NCBI GenBank assembly: GCA_037447235.1
Contig: JBBIHC010000002.1
Span: forward strand, 1 to 64,000
Length of the DNA: 64,000 nt
Direction of reading: 5' to 3'
From: JAVZJR01 sp037447235
GTDB taxonomy: Archaea > Micrarchaeota > Micrarchaeia > Anstonellales > Bilamarchaeaceae
Numbering within the stretch: the stretch's first letter is position 1; each line of letters starts with the position of its first letter. The position numbers and the translations under genes are program-made. This document shows positions 14,062 to 23,925 of the stretch, one piece after another. The notes beneath the pieces were generated by a model. That model saw nothing but the letters and a program-made list of their open reading frames with translations. It had not been told where the DNA came from and ran no database searches.

Positions 14062-14904
14062 ATGAAGAACATCGTTTTGTTAATCATAATTTTGGCAGCA
14101 TCGCTGTTTTTGTTTGGCTGTTTTGAAAGCCAGACAAAATGCACGAAAAGTTCTGACTGCAAGGATTACGAGGTTTGCAACATTCAGACAGGCGTTTGTG
14201 AGCTTAAGCCCGGATACTGCAGCATTGATAGCGATTGCAATGATAGCCTGACAACCTGCAACAGAACAACTCATCAGTGCGTTTTTCTTGAAGGCAGGTG
14301 CAGGATTGACAGCGACTGCCCTGTTTGGCAGGTGTGCACTGTTGGAAACAACTGCGTAGCTGCAAGTGGCTTCTGCGATTCTGATGCACAGTGCGACCCG
14401 GCTTTTGAATACTGCGACCCTGAAAGGCACAAGTGCGAGCCAAAGGCAGGCTTATGCAGGAGCAACAGCGACTGCGACGGTTGGGAAGAATGCAATCTTA
14501 CATCAAGAAAATGCGTTGTTCTGCCCGGAAGATGCAACATTGACGGTGATTGCGAGAGCTGGCAGGTTTGCGATGTCAAGACGCATTACTGCAAGGCAAA
14601 GGCGGAATATTGCATAAACGATGCTGACTGCAAAGAATGGGCTAAATGCGACCTTGAGCAGCATCGCTGCGTGGCAAGGCAGGGCTTCTGCGCCGCAGAC
14701 AACGACTGCAACTGGTGGGAGTACTGCAGCCCGCAGACGCATAAGTGCGCAGTGAGAAAGGACCACTGCAATTCAGGGAGCGACTGCGGCAGCTGGCAGG
14801 TTTGCGTGGAGCACCGCTGCAAGGCAAAGGCAGGGTACTGCGATGTTGACCAGGATTGCGTTGCCGGAGAGACCTGCAATCAGGCAACACACAGATGCCA
14901 GTGA
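14062..14904 (+). CDS. Lipoprotein made of ten cysteine-rich modules
   Basis: 280 residues. A signal peptide with lipobox LFGC puts the lipidated cysteine at residue 20. The rest is ten tandem modules of about 25 residues with the plan C-x(3-5)-DxDC-x-W-x(2)-C-x(4-6)-H-x-C. Each has four cysteines, so the mature protein has about forty plus the lipid-bearing one. The even spacing implies disulfide-bonded small knots, like dickkopf/EGF-like modules of eukaryotes. It would be a rigid rod on the outside of the membrane. No catalytic motif. A TTTAAA core at 14033-14038 is about 26 nt from the ATG, so it is a leaderless single gene. Confidence 0.85.
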   Translation: MKNIVLLIIILAASLFLFGCFESQTKCTKSSDCKDYEVCNIQTGVCELKPGYCSIDSDCNDSLTTCNRTTHQCVFLEGRCRIDSDCPVWQVCTVGNNCVAASGFCDSDAQCDPAFEYCDPERHKCEPKAGLCRSNSDCDGWEECNLTSRKCVVLPGRCNIDGDCESWQVCDVKTHYCKAKAEYCINDADCKEWAKCDLEQHRCVARQGFCAADNDCNWWEYCSPQTHKCAVRKDHCNSGSDCGSWQVCVEHRCKAKAGYCDVDQDCVAGETCNQATHRCQ

Positions 14905-14973
14905 TTTTTTTCGTCAGGCTGCAAAACGAATACATTTTTAAATAAACACTTATAATTATCGCCAGGTGACAAT

Positions 14974-15372
14974 ATGTTTGGAATGGTTGGGATAAGGCTG
15001 CTTGATGGGAGCGTTAGCATAAAAGAGGATAAGCCGCCGAAAGGCCTTTCTATAGACCTGAAGATAACAAAAATCTCAAAGACCGACAGGGAAGATCTCG
15101 CGAATGTCAGGTTTTCCTATCTTGTGGGCTACACGCCGAATACTGCTGTCCTGAAGCTTGAAGGCGAGGCGCTGGTGACTGATGAACCTAAGGAATTGGA
15201 TAAAATGGTTTCATCCTGGAAAGAGAAGCACAGGATAGACGAGAATATGGCCGCCAACATCCTGAATGCGATTAACCCGTATGTAACGCATAACGCTTTG
15301 CTCGTTCTCAGGGCGTTCAACCTGCCTCCGCACATCGCTCCTCCCCCAATAATGCCGTCAAAAAAGAAGTAA
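14974..15372 (+). CDS. Conserved hypothetical protein, possible SecB-like fold
   Basis: 132 residues. Beta-rich N-terminal part (about 1-65) with long alternating strands (SIDLKITKIS, VRFSYLVGY, AVLKLEGEALV), then two helices (about 72-115) and a proline-rich end, LPPHIAPPPIMPSKKK. The order of four strands, helices and a proline-rich tail recalls SecB-type export chaperones, but I see no diagnostic motif, so this is only a suggestion. AGGTGA lies just upstream of the ATG and a TTTTTAAATA box at about 14934-14943. First gene of a three-gene run with a membrane protein and a small protein. Confidence 0.72.
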   Translation: MFGMVGIRLLDGSVSIKEDKPPKGLSIDLKITKISKTDREDLANVRFSYLVGYTPNTAVLKLEGEALVTDEPKELDKMVSSWKEKHRIDENMAANILNAINPYVTHNALLVLRAFNLPPHIAPPPIMPSKKK

Positions 15373-15381
15373 GTTGGTTTG

Positions 15382-16107
15382 ATGGAGCTCAAGACCGTCT
15401 TTTCCGCTTACGGCGAAAAGCCATTTCTTTTCATCTGGGGCTCAGTGCTTTATGTCTTCTTTTCACTGCTTGTGCTGTTTGCCACGACAGGCATACTCCT
15501 TTTTTCCTCACTCGCGCTTTTCTTTGCGGGTTTTCCGCTTTCTTTTGAAGACTACACGACCATCACCCTCTACGCAATCCCCCTTCTCGCTGCTGTGTTT
15601 TTTTTGATATACATGAACGGCTGCATAACGGCAGCAACAATATACGCATACAAAAAAGCGCTTACGGGCTCGCATGTTTCCCTTGTTGAGTTCTATCATT
15701 ACGGCCTGTCGCGCGGCCCGATGATCTTTTCAATAGGCATAATGCGCGATTTCTTCATGCTCATCATAATCGGCATCGGCGTAGCGCTCTATTACTATGC
15801 CCTGCAGGACTGGGAATACGGAATCCATCTTCTCGCTTTGTATTCTCTCTCGGTTTTCTTTGTCTTCCATCTAACCGCAAAACCCGGGATAATCGCGTGC
15901 GGGCTTGGCGCAGAGCCATTTGAGGCATTCAAGGAGCTTTATTTCGTGTTTGCAGAAAAGCACATATACTATGTGAGCTTTTTCTTCATCTACAGCATCA
16001 TCTGGCTACTGAATTTCATCCCGCTTATCCAGTTTGTCTCCCTTCCTGTTCTCTATCCGCTTGTTTATAGCGCGCTTATCACGATGGTTGAGGAAGAAAG
16101 AAAGTGA
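15382..16107 (+). CDS. Polytopic membrane protein
   Basis: About 241 residues with roughly six hydrophobic helices (about residues 17-45, 62-85, 113-140, 145-165, 190-215, 215-235) and short polar loops. It resembles small archaeal integral membrane proteins of the DUF4013/DUF7847 kind in general build, but I cannot assign a family. The ATG at 15382 was preferred over the adjoining TTG at 15379. It follows the preceding gene by 9 nt and is followed after 4 nt by the next, so all three are probably one transcript. Confidence 0.75.
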   Translation: MELKTVFSAYGEKPFLFIWGSVLYVFFSLLVLFATTGILLFSSLALFFAGFPLSFEDYTTITLYAIPLLAAVFFLIYMNGCITAATIYAYKKALTGSHVSLVEFYHYGLSRGPMIFSIGIMRDFFMLIIIGIGVALYYYALQDWEYGIHLLALYSLSVFFVFHLTAKPGIIACGLGAEPFEAFKELYFVFAEKHIYYVSFFFIYSIIWLLNFIPLIQFVSLPVLYPLVYSALITMVEEERK

Positions 16108-16111
16108 TGCT

Positions 16112-16420
16112 ATGGAAAGGCTGTACGAAGTCGCATTGGAGAAGAAGCAAGCCTTGACGAAAGTGCTTGAAGCAGACCCTTATGCTACTGATAGTTTTGC
16201 CAGGGTTGGCTACAGAATTCGTGACGGCGCCTCGCTCGGCGAGGACAAATCAAAGGTTTATCTTTATATTTCTTCCTCAGCGGATTTCATAAGAAAGGCA
16301 GATGCAGCGCTGAAGGATATTGCTGTTGTGGCTGAAGGGAAAAAAGCAGAAAGTATAATCAAAAAAATAAAAGAAGAGGAAGAGGCGGCAGAGCAGGGGC
16401 TTGGCTCCCTTTTTGGTTAG
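16112..16420 (+). CDS. Small hypothetical protein
   Basis: 102 residues from the ATG at 16112, four nt after the stop of the membrane-protein gene; the longer frame would overlap that gene by over 70 nt. An alpha-beta-beta-alpha pattern can be seen: an N-terminal helix, RVGYRIRDG and KVYLYISSS strands, then a charged helix KKAESIIKKIKEEEEAAEQ and a GLGSLFG tail. I do not recognise it. The conserved spacing suggests a role tied to its membrane neighbour. Confidence 0.7.
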   Translation: MERLYEVALEKKQALTKVLEADPYATDSFARVGYRIRDGASLGEDKSKVYLYISSSADFIRKADAALKDIAVVAEGKKAESIIKKIKEEEEAAEQGLGSLFG

Positions 16421-16535
16421 CCGGTTGTTTGGCAGTGCTTTGTGCAGGTACCCGATTTTTTACAAAACATCACATTTATAAATATTTAATGTGTTAATAT
16501 ATATCAGTTAGCGGTTATAAATCACGGTGAGCGGG

Positions 16536-19500
16536 ATGAAGATAAAATATTCAGGCAGAAAGGATGCGAAAGATTTAAATAGCGTTAGTGCGACTAGTTA
16601 TAAGCCGAAATCTTTCTCGGCAAAGCATCCGTTGCTTGCTAAAATACTGGCAACATGTTTAATGTTTGAAGGTGTGTGTATGCCGTTTGGAAGTGTTAGG
16701 GCGGCCCCGAGGGAGGCGGCGGGAGCGGAAAAGAAAAACGAAGTGGCAGAGCAGGCAAAAATCCTAAAAGAATTCACTAATCTTATTCCTAAAATTAAGG
16801 CGGAGCAAAAAACTGCCCGCGTGTCTGAAAAGTTTCAGGGCTACATAACTGCAGACAGCGAATACGCTAAACAAATCTTTAAACTTTTGCAAAAGTTGGG
16901 TTTTGTAATAAAAATTAACGATAATGCGAGAAGAGACGGCATATACATCGGACAAGGCACTAATATATTGTCGGTTTATCTATTTGACCAAACGGTTGAG
17001 GGTGTTGTGAATCTCGGCAAACTGGATGATCTGTACAAGAAAGTAATTGAAGTATTTAACCAGAAGCAGGCTGAAAGTTTGGCTGAGGAAGCTTTGGTAG
17101 GGCTGGTGCAGGCAGTGCCGGCAAAAACCGCTGGCAAGGAAGAGGAGCCTATCCCGGTCGGGCTGGCTGAGTCTGAAAAAACTAAAGAAACTAAGCCACC
17201 AGAAGCCCAAGCCGAAGAGCCCGCTCATGCTGAAGTTAAACAATCTGTGAAGGTAGATGTAGAAGAGGTAATAAAGGACTTTAATGGGTTTTTAGACAAT
17301 TGGTCTTTGTTTGCTATAAAGTTAAATCTTTCTCTCGCGAGCATCGCCCCTCCCCAAAAAATCAACAAAAACGATAAACAAGCCATTCAAAAAATAGCAC
17401 AGACATTGTTTAAGGATTCAGAAAATTTGCTAGGCCATTTCAATAAAATGCAAAACAATGATGATAAACTACTTTTTTTGTCCAATCATATTAAGGCACT
17501 GCTTCACCTGCAAGACAAAGCCCTCCTGGAGTACATAAAAGAATCTGAGACCACGCGCGGGGAAAAAGAAGCGGTTAAAAAAATACTAAAAAGTAAAGGT
17601 GTCAAAGTTGACGGCTTTTCCATATACAGCGTTGTAGGCGCGAGAATGCTTTTATTGCGCATAAACGAGATGGCTCTGCGACACCACGAAAACAAAGCAC
17701 AGAAGTTGTTCCAAAATAAAAACAAAGTCAAAAACGACATGGGAGAAAACTATGAAACTTTCAAAAAAATCGTTGATTTGGAGCACGAGCGTTTACTGCA
17801 TATGCACGATCCTGATCTTAATAGGGCCAACAAAAGACTATTTAACAGTCTTGTTTCTAACAAACTTTCTTCCGTTGGCAGCAGTGTCGTACAAAGCGCT
17901 TTCGGCGCCGATGATGGATTTTTCAAGTTGCTGGAAGATATACCCGAAAATCTGGACCCCAATAAAAAAGAAATCGCATTATATACACTGTTGTCAATCG
18001 CAGAGCTTAAGCTTTTATTGGACCTAAAAGAAAAAGACGTTATTAAAAAAGGAGACAAAACTGGTGCAGAGGCTAGCCTTGGGCTTGCGAAAGACCAGTT
18101 TGTAAGGCTTTTCATTAACCGAGAAAAAGAAGAAGAGAATATGAGGCTGCAAGACCAAAACGTCGACCTTTCAAAAGCCATCAATGACAACGCCGCGTTG
18201 GTAATTGCGAATGCAGGCATTGCGAAGATTCTGCCTTACTGGCACGATTTTGCCGCTTACATAAACAGGAATTATTATCAAGTTGACAAACCGGATCTTA
18301 AAAAAAGATACGATGCTGTTTTTGACTTGTTGGCGTATAATTTGAACGTAACAAACATCCAAAAAGGATACTACCCAATGAGATACGCGGCCATCGCACA
18401 ATTGCGCCCCTCGCTGACGACTTCAGCGGATAGAGAATATGTTGGAACTTTATTTACTAATGTTGTAGGCCCGGAACAAATAGAAAAAATATATAAGAAA
18501 GGTGCAGGCTATCATCAGGCATTTACTCCTGCTTTGCTGGGCATAGGCGGAGGAAGCACCAATTACATTGTCGGCGACCTAATGGTTAAAGAAATCATTA
18601 GCGACAAATTTTGGAGTACTGCTGATAACATTAGGGTGGAATCCCAAAATAGTAGTCTTGAAAAAAGAAAGGACTATCAAAAAAATTCAGCTCTTCAAGA
18701 CATATTGCAGAAAGCAGGAGTATGGTATATCGAAAAACTGCTGGCTTTTGGCGCGCCAACCGCAGTTGAGATAAAGAAGGAGGAAAAGACAGAAGAAATG
18801 CAGGCAGAAACTACGCCGCCTGCCATACTGCAACTTCCGTCCCTCCTGCCAGAGCGGTTCCCGCAGCCTTTTATGCCTTCCCGCTACACTGCCAAGGCAG
18901 GCGAAACTAATTACATATTCGGCGAAAATATGTCAGCCGCGCTGACATCTATGTTTGGCGAGGAAAAGACAAAGGGTTTATACGATGCATTTGCAGAAGG
19001 CTTAAATGCCAAAGACCCCGAACAGGTTAAAAATGCTGCATCTGCTCTTTACGATATTATATTAACCGGTTGGAATCCGACGAGCGATGCGGACAGCGGC
19101 ACAAAAGCAGCTATTTTAAAAGCGCTTGAGAAGGCAAAAGAAAGCGGCGATACAGCGGATTTCAAGATGGCGCTTATGACATTCAGCGACCGCCTTGGGG
19201 TCAACCTTTTGGAAAATTTCTATACTTACCGTTTTGAAGGCGATACGCTGAGAGTCAGGATCCCCATCGGGATTGAGGTGGCGCTCCGCTTGGGCTTGTC
19301 TGAATCTGAAATAAGAAGCAAAGTAGAAGCGCGGGGAGTCGCGTTCCTGACAGGGTTGGCTGTTCAGCTTGGCTATCTTTACCGCCCGGTCAATGGCAGA
19401 TTATCAGAGTACCAATTAAAGGGCTTTGATGAGCAAGGAAAATTAATAGTTGAACCGACAGGGGAATCCATCTCGGCAACGCTTGAAACGCACGCCATTG

Positions 19501-20138
19501 ACATTAACACAGCTCTTGACTTGTTGGCTTTCAAGGCGCCTGAAGCTTTGGGGGGTATTGGGGTTATAAGGGTGAATGCGGCTGTTGAAATAGACAAGGC
19601 ATCCCTGAAAACAGCCATCCACGGCCAGCCGCTTGCCATAAGCGACTGGGTTGCTTCATTCAAAAGCATAGGAATAAGCGCTGACTTTCCTGGAGGCGAA
19701 GGCTTAAAGATAAGATCAGTCGGCCTCGGAGGATGGGGCATAGGCAGCATAAGCGAAGAAGGGCTGAAGTGGGACCCAACGAGCAACTGGTATGGAAATG
19801 TTGTGCTGGGGTGGACTGAAAAGTTGGATGAATATCAACCACTTGCGTTGCAGCGGCTGACATTTTATTTAAGCCCGACAGTTCTTTTCGGCGGGCAGAC
19901 AGGCTTTTCGTTGACAGGAGGCATTCAGTCAGTCCATAGAATTTCAGAAAACTGGTATGCTCTGCCGGCGCTAAACGCAACATACCTTTACGACGGCAGG
20001 AATAATTATGGCCAAGGGTCCACCGAAGTCCTGTTCAATTTTGCGCCTTGGGGGCTTGCTGCCGGCCTTGGAGCTTCTTTGGACAGCAACCTTAATTATT
20101 CAGTTATGCTTTTGTTCAGGTTTAACCTGGAGAGATAA
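16536..20138 (+). CDS. Very large exported protein with beta-barrel-like C-terminus
   Basis: 1200 residues from the ATG at 16536 (GGTGA 5 nt upstream; GTG at 16527 is the alternative). An unusually long polar N-region of about 30 residues precedes a hydrophobic stretch and a possible cleavage site after VRA. Residues about 60-240 are charged and linker-like. About 240-730 is a helical domain, with a short Pro-rich linker near 770-790. The last 250 residues are beta-rich: alternating hydrophobic/polar strands of 8-12 residues joined by tight turns, ending SVMLLFRFNLER, very like a bacterial outer-membrane barrel. I recognise no family. First gene of a tight three-gene unit. Confidence 0.8.
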   Translation: MKIKYSGRKDAKDLNSVSATSYKPKSFSAKHPLLAKILATCLMFEGVCMPFGSVRAAPREAAGAEKKNEVAEQAKILKEFTNLIPKIKAEQKTARVSEKFQGYITADSEYAKQIFKLLQKLGFVIKINDNARRDGIYIGQGTNILSVYLFDQTVEGVVNLGKLDDLYKKVIEVFNQKQAESLAEEALVGLVQAVPAKTAGKEEEPIPVGLAESEKTKETKPPEAQAEEPAHAEVKQSVKVDVEEVIKDFNGFLDNWSLFAIKLNLSLASIAPPQKINKNDKQAIQKIAQTLFKDSENLLGHFNKMQNNDDKLLFLSNHIKALLHLQDKALLEYIKESETTRGEKEAVKKILKSKGVKVDGFSIYSVVGARMLLLRINEMALRHHENKAQKLFQNKNKVKNDMGENYETFKKIVDLEHERLLHMHDPDLNRANKRLFNSLVSNKLSSVGSSVVQSAFGADDGFFKLLEDIPENLDPNKKEIALYTLLSIAELKLLLDLKEKDVIKKGDKTGAEASLGLAKDQFVRLFINREKEEENMRLQDQNVDLSKAINDNAALVIANAGIAKILPYWHDFAAYINRNYYQVDKPDLKKRYDAVFDLLAYNLNVTNIQKGYYPMRYAAIAQLRPSLTTSADREYVGTLFTNVVGPEQIEKIYKKGAGYHQAFTPALLGIGGGSTNYIVGDLMVKEIISDKFWSTADNIRVESQNSSLEKRKDYQKNSALQDILQKAGVWYIEKLLAFGAPTAVEIKKEEKTEEMQAETTPPAILQLPSLLPERFPQPFMPSRYTAKAGETNYIFGENMSAALTSMFGEEKTKGLYDAFAEGLNAKDPEQVKNAASALYDIILTGWNPTSDADSGTKAAILKALEKAKESGDTADFKMALMTFSDRLGVNLLENFYTYRFEGDTLRVRIPIGIEVALRLGLSESEIRSKVEARGVAFLTGLAVQLGYLYRPVNGRLSEYQLKGFDEQGKLIVEPTGESISATLETHAIDINTALDLLAFKAPEALGGIGVIRVNAAVEIDKASLKTAIHGQPLAISDWVASFKSIGISADFPGGEGLKIRSVGLGGWGIGSISEEGLKWDPTSNWYGNVVLGWTEKLDEYQPLALQRLTFYLSPTVLFGGQTGFSLTGGIQSVHRISENWYALPALNATYLYDGRNNYGQGSTEVLFNFAPWGLAAGLGASLDSNLNYSVMLLFRFNLER

Positions 20139-20152
20139 TTTCAGGTGGATGT

Positions 20153-21622
20153 ATGTTTGATGAGAAGGTTGAAAAGGCGCTTTGGGTTATTGATGTCGCT
20201 GCAGGAAACAAGGCAGCGGCAAATCCAAACGACTGGGCATCAGTTGTGCTTTACTCCACAAGGGTTATGCAACTGTATGACCTCGCCGGCAAACTAAGCA
20301 ACTGGTCAAAATATGTCTATGACAAGAGCAATGCGATTTTGGGAGCAGATGCGGTTTACAAACTCAAAGCCGCGAGAAAGGACGCCCTTATGAAGCTTGC
20401 TTCCCTGAACCCGAAGCAGTTAAGTGAGATAAAGCCACTACTAAGGGAAGACATTGTCGGGCTGAGAATATTCGACGTTGAGCCTGAAGTCCGGGAGGTG
20501 TACTATAAGCTGTTAACTACCATCGCCAGGGAAACCGAGATGAGGCGCTACAAGATTGCGCTGACATCTCCAACACCACTTTCAATCTTGTCAAGCGAGC
20601 CGGGCTATATGGTTGTTATGATGGACAAGCCGCACCTTCCTGCCGAAACCGTGGCTGAATTTGAAAGCGCGAGCGATGCCGCCGCTTTCTTCTCAGCTTT
20701 TCTCACTCTTGCTCTTTATGCCAAGCAGAAAAGAATGTTTGATGCCGAGCAGATAGCCAAGGATAAGCTTGCCTCAAAATACGCGAGGGAGTCATACAAG
20801 ATTTTCAGCAGAAGCATAAGGAAAGACAAGCACATCCCAATAGCAGAGGCAATACGCTCAGGAAATGTCTGGGAGGCAGTGGCTGACCTGCAGATGGAAG
20901 AAAGCTTTTACAATGCCTTTAAGCACATGTGGAAAGCCACCCTTGTATCTTTCGGCTTCGGCGAGATGAAGCTTACATCTTTTGTGTCAGAAACTACGCT
21001 GGCAATAGATAAGTACGGGCTTGAAAAAATGGCTGAAGCGTTTGAGAAAAACAAAAACGCGACAAAAGAGTATCTTACGGCGATATGCCTTCTGAATACT
21101 GCCATTCAGGATTATTTCCTTGACAGGAGAATTTACCTTTCAAGGGAGCTTGAGCCGGTCCTGCCTTCTGATATGGGCTGGAAACTTCCTCTAACTGTTG
21201 TTATGGAATGCACTGCTGATTGCAAGCCCATAAAGCCCCTGGACAACCTGCCTGCCTCATTGTTCGGCATAAAAAACATCAGGATAGACACTGCTGACAG
21301 CAAGTTTGTCTATTTTGGGAAAGCCCCGGAGGATTTCAAGATTGACCCGATTAACGGGACTGTGGCAAATGTTATCATTTATTCCGTGCCTGACAGCGAG
21401 TTTTACAGGGGAAACCTGTTTTTCATCCCTGAAGCATTGCACTGCCTTGCTTCCATCGCGATAAACAGGATATTGGACGGCAGGGTTGTCGCGGCCATAA
21501 ATTCCAATCCGGGCTTGAGAAAGCTGAAGTTTATTTCAGAGGATGGTAAAAACGGCATTGCAGGATACTTTACCGATTACCTTAAAACTCAGCAAAAAAT
21601 CGCAAAGAGGTCGAAAAAATGA
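20153..21622 (+). CDS. Hypothetical soluble protein
   Basis: 489 residues, mostly helical up to about 330 and then mixed alpha/beta. No signal peptide or membrane helix, so it probably stays in the cytoplasm, unlike its exported neighbours on both sides. A strongly basic end, QQKIAKRSKK. An AGGTGG Shine-Dalgarno sits between the previous stop (20138) and the start, and the stop overlaps the next start by four nt (ATGA). The fixed coupling suggests an accessory role, such as chaperone or assembly factor, but this is inference. No family recognised. Confidence 0.8.
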   Translation: MFDEKVEKALWVIDVAAGNKAAANPNDWASVVLYSTRVMQLYDLAGKLSNWSKYVYDKSNAILGADAVYKLKAARKDALMKLASLNPKQLSEIKPLLREDIVGLRIFDVEPEVREVYYKLLTTIARETEMRRYKIALTSPTPLSILSSEPGYMVVMMDKPHLPAETVAEFESASDAAAFFSAFLTLALYAKQKRMFDAEQIAKDKLASKYARESYKIFSRSIRKDKHIPIAEAIRSGNVWEAVADLQMEESFYNAFKHMWKATLVSFGFGEMKLTSFVSETTLAIDKYGLEKMAEAFEKNKNATKEYLTAICLLNTAIQDYFLDRRIYLSRELEPVLPSDMGWKLPLTVVMECTADCKPIKPLDNLPASLFGIKNIRIDTADSKFVYFGKAPEDFKIDPINGTVANVIIYSVPDSEFYRGNLFFIPEALHCLASIAINRILDGRVVAAINSNPGLRKLKFISEDGKNGIAGYFTDYLKTQQKIAKRSKK

Positions 21623-23925
21623 AAAAGCTGTTTTATCTTATCTTGTTGCTGGGCTTGTCTTTTGCCCTTGAGAGCTGGGTTGGCACTGAGTACTATGGTT
21701 TTATTGATCCAAATAACTACCGGATGATAGCCCGCCACGGCGTTTATGTCGGAAAGGCGTCCTGTGCCGTGGATGGCGTTGTTTTGAGCGGCGACCCTTG
21801 CGAGCAGGGAGAATCAACAGTATGCGCAGGCACTGTTCTCAGGTACACTCCTGCCATAAATGCGAACTGGCGAACCTCTGATGTAAGGACCGCGACGCGC
21901 TATCTGTCCCTTGATAACCTGCCTTTTGAGGATTATTCCTCTACAAGCACCTATCAGGTAAAATGGCTTGACAATGAAACTTATTACAGGTATGATGCCG
22001 AAGGAGAATGTTTTCCCGGCCTTGGCTTGGGGAACGGCTGCGTGAAACAGGATATATGGGATTCCTTCAATGAAGGCTTGGGAGAGCTTTATCCAGAACT
22101 TGGCGGCCCATCCACATTCAACTATCCGCAGGCGGTTACATACGGCGTGCTTTATCCGAATACTAGCTTTTTTTCAAACAAAAAAGGATATCCAATGGTC
22201 TTTTGCCACGGAAGATACAGGGTCAAGTACGGCCTGGACATTTATGTGGTGCTGGAAGAAGGAGATATGGCTGATTTGGCAGGCCCTGAACTCACCGAGA
22301 GGGTTTTCACATTTGACAACCCGGGCAGGTATGCGATTACCACCACATTGTCTGATCTTGACTGTTTCGGTGCAGTGGTCGGCCATCCGCGCAACGACAA
22401 CAACAACCCCCCAAACAACATAAGCAATTTCGTTCTTCATTTTTTTGGCAATGATGTCCACGGCTCGTTTGATCCGCACAGGAGTTTTTCAGACCAACAC
22501 ATAATAAATGTTGTTGATGGAGATATGGCGATTGATGTTAGAAGCGACAACATAATAGCAAGAGACGGCTATGGCCACTATCTTCTGGCAACAGTGGTGC
22601 AGAATACCGGGGATTTTGCCGTCAACATAACCAACGTGTCTGCAGGCGCCCTTCAGGGAGCCTCTGCAACGCCTTCAACATCAAACTGGTGCCGGACATA
22701 TTTTGGAAACCGGTTGGAATGCTTCCTGGGCAATGGTTATAATACGGCAATACAGCCGGGGGCAAACACCACCCTTTACACCATCTTTTCATATGCCGGG
22801 CAGGAATATGAGCTTTGCGGCCAGCCTTCGATATTTAAGCTTGAATTCGTGCCTGCCGGCCCTGCCTGCGTTCCGGCAAATGAGAGTGGTTTTGCCGATG
22901 TTGGCGGCCCTTGCGGCTCCTATCCGTCCTGCGTGATAACTCCCCAGAACAGCACCATCGGCCCGTTTGAGGTCCACCAGTGGAACGTTTCCTGCTTCAC
23001 TGAACAGGGCGCACCAACATCCTGCACAGGAAACGACTGGCGGCTTGAAGGCATAGACGGAGACATCATTACCGGGACCAGCGAATACGCTCACGCGGTT
23101 TCCTATGAGGAAACAAGAACAACAGGGCAGATAGTTTATGTCCAGGGCAATTCAAGATGCTCTGCCGGCATCACAGTTGACCCGTCATCAGTTGTCGCTG
23201 AATGCGACTTTGACCCTGCTTCAGCCTACCTTGATGTTGGCGAGTCGCAGGATTTTGATCTCCTTTGCTCTTTGAACAGTCAGCCAAGAACTCCTGACAG
23301 CGCTGATTACAACCTGACTGGAAATCTTGCCGGCACCATCCAGCCTTATCCCAACCCGGTTGAAGGAGCCATATTCGTTTCTTCAGATATGAGTGCCGGA
23401 AACCTGATGGGCATCGGCTGGTTCACCTCGCCCTCAGTTCCGACTTTGAGGGGCGCGGTTGCGTTTGCCTACATCCAGGTTGGCTGCGAGGAAGACGAGA
23501 TATTGCAATGCCATCTTGAGTTCGTCGGCATCGGGCCCGGCGGAGAATATGTGTATGAGCAGGTTTGCGAGTGCATACCTGCTGGCCAGAACCAGACCGG
23601 CGGCGGCGATGACAGGGAAAAGAAATTCTGCGTGATAGCGCCTCCTTTCCAGCAGATATCACCGCTTCAGCCAGGCAGAGCCAGCGTATCCTGTTTCATT
23701 GAGGACGAAAATGGCGTGCCCAGGGAGGTCGAATGCGGCCTGGTCAGCTGGAGGATAACAGAAAGCCTTGCAAGGCTGTCAAACCAGTACGGCGAAAATG
23801 TCGTTTTCACTGCTGTCGTTGGCGCTACCGGCGATGGTACGCTAACCGCTGAAATGGCTGACAACAACAAGGAATGCGAAGCAGCATTCAGGGTTACACC
23901 CTACACCTGCCAGGAAATAAGCTAA
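21619..23925 (+). CDS. Secreted cysteine-rich protein with Ig-like repeats
   Basis: 768 residues with a clear signal peptide (1-17, LILLLGLSFALES end). Residues about 20-430 form an unknown beta-rich region with many cysteines and aromatic residues. Three repeats follow, each starting with C-x-[IVF]-x-P and containing a second core cysteine in a VSCF- or LLCS-like strand (about 435-530, 533-640, 675-765). They look like bacterial Ig-like (Big) domains with one disulfide each. No membrane anchor or sorting signal is seen at the C-terminus, so it is released or held by partner proteins. Last gene of the three-gene unit, overlapping the previous stop by four nt. Confidence 0.8.
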   Translation: MKKLFYLILLLGLSFALESWVGTEYYGFIDPNNYRMIARHGVYVGKASCAVDGVVLSGDPCEQGESTVCAGTVLRYTPAINANWRTSDVRTATRYLSLDNLPFEDYSSTSTYQVKWLDNETYYRYDAEGECFPGLGLGNGCVKQDIWDSFNEGLGELYPELGGPSTFNYPQAVTYGVLYPNTSFFSNKKGYPMVFCHGRYRVKYGLDIYVVLEEGDMADLAGPELTERVFTFDNPGRYAITTTLSDLDCFGAVVGHPRNDNNNPPNNISNFVLHFFGNDVHGSFDPHRSFSDQHIINVVDGDMAIDVRSDNIIARDGYGHYLLATVVQNTGDFAVNITNVSAGALQGASATPSTSNWCRTYFGNRLECFLGNGYNTAIQPGANTTLYTIFSYAGQEYELCGQPSIFKLEFVPAGPACVPANESGFADVGGPCGSYPSCVITPQNSTIGPFEVHQWNVSCFTEQGAPTSCTGNDWRLEGIDGDIITGTSEYAHAVSYEETRTTGQIVYVQGNSRCSAGITVDPSSVVAECDFDPASAYLDVGESQDFDLLCSLNSQPRTPDSADYNLTGNLAGTIQPYPNPVEGAIFVSSDMSAGNLMGIGWFTSPSVPTLRGAVAFAYIQVGCEEDEILQCHLEFVGIGPGGEYVYEQVCECIPAGQNQTGGGDDREKKFCVIAPPFQQISPLQPGRASVSCFIEDENGVPREVECGLVSWRITESLARLSNQYGENVVFTAVVGATGDGTLTAEMADNNKECEAAFRVTPYTCQEIS

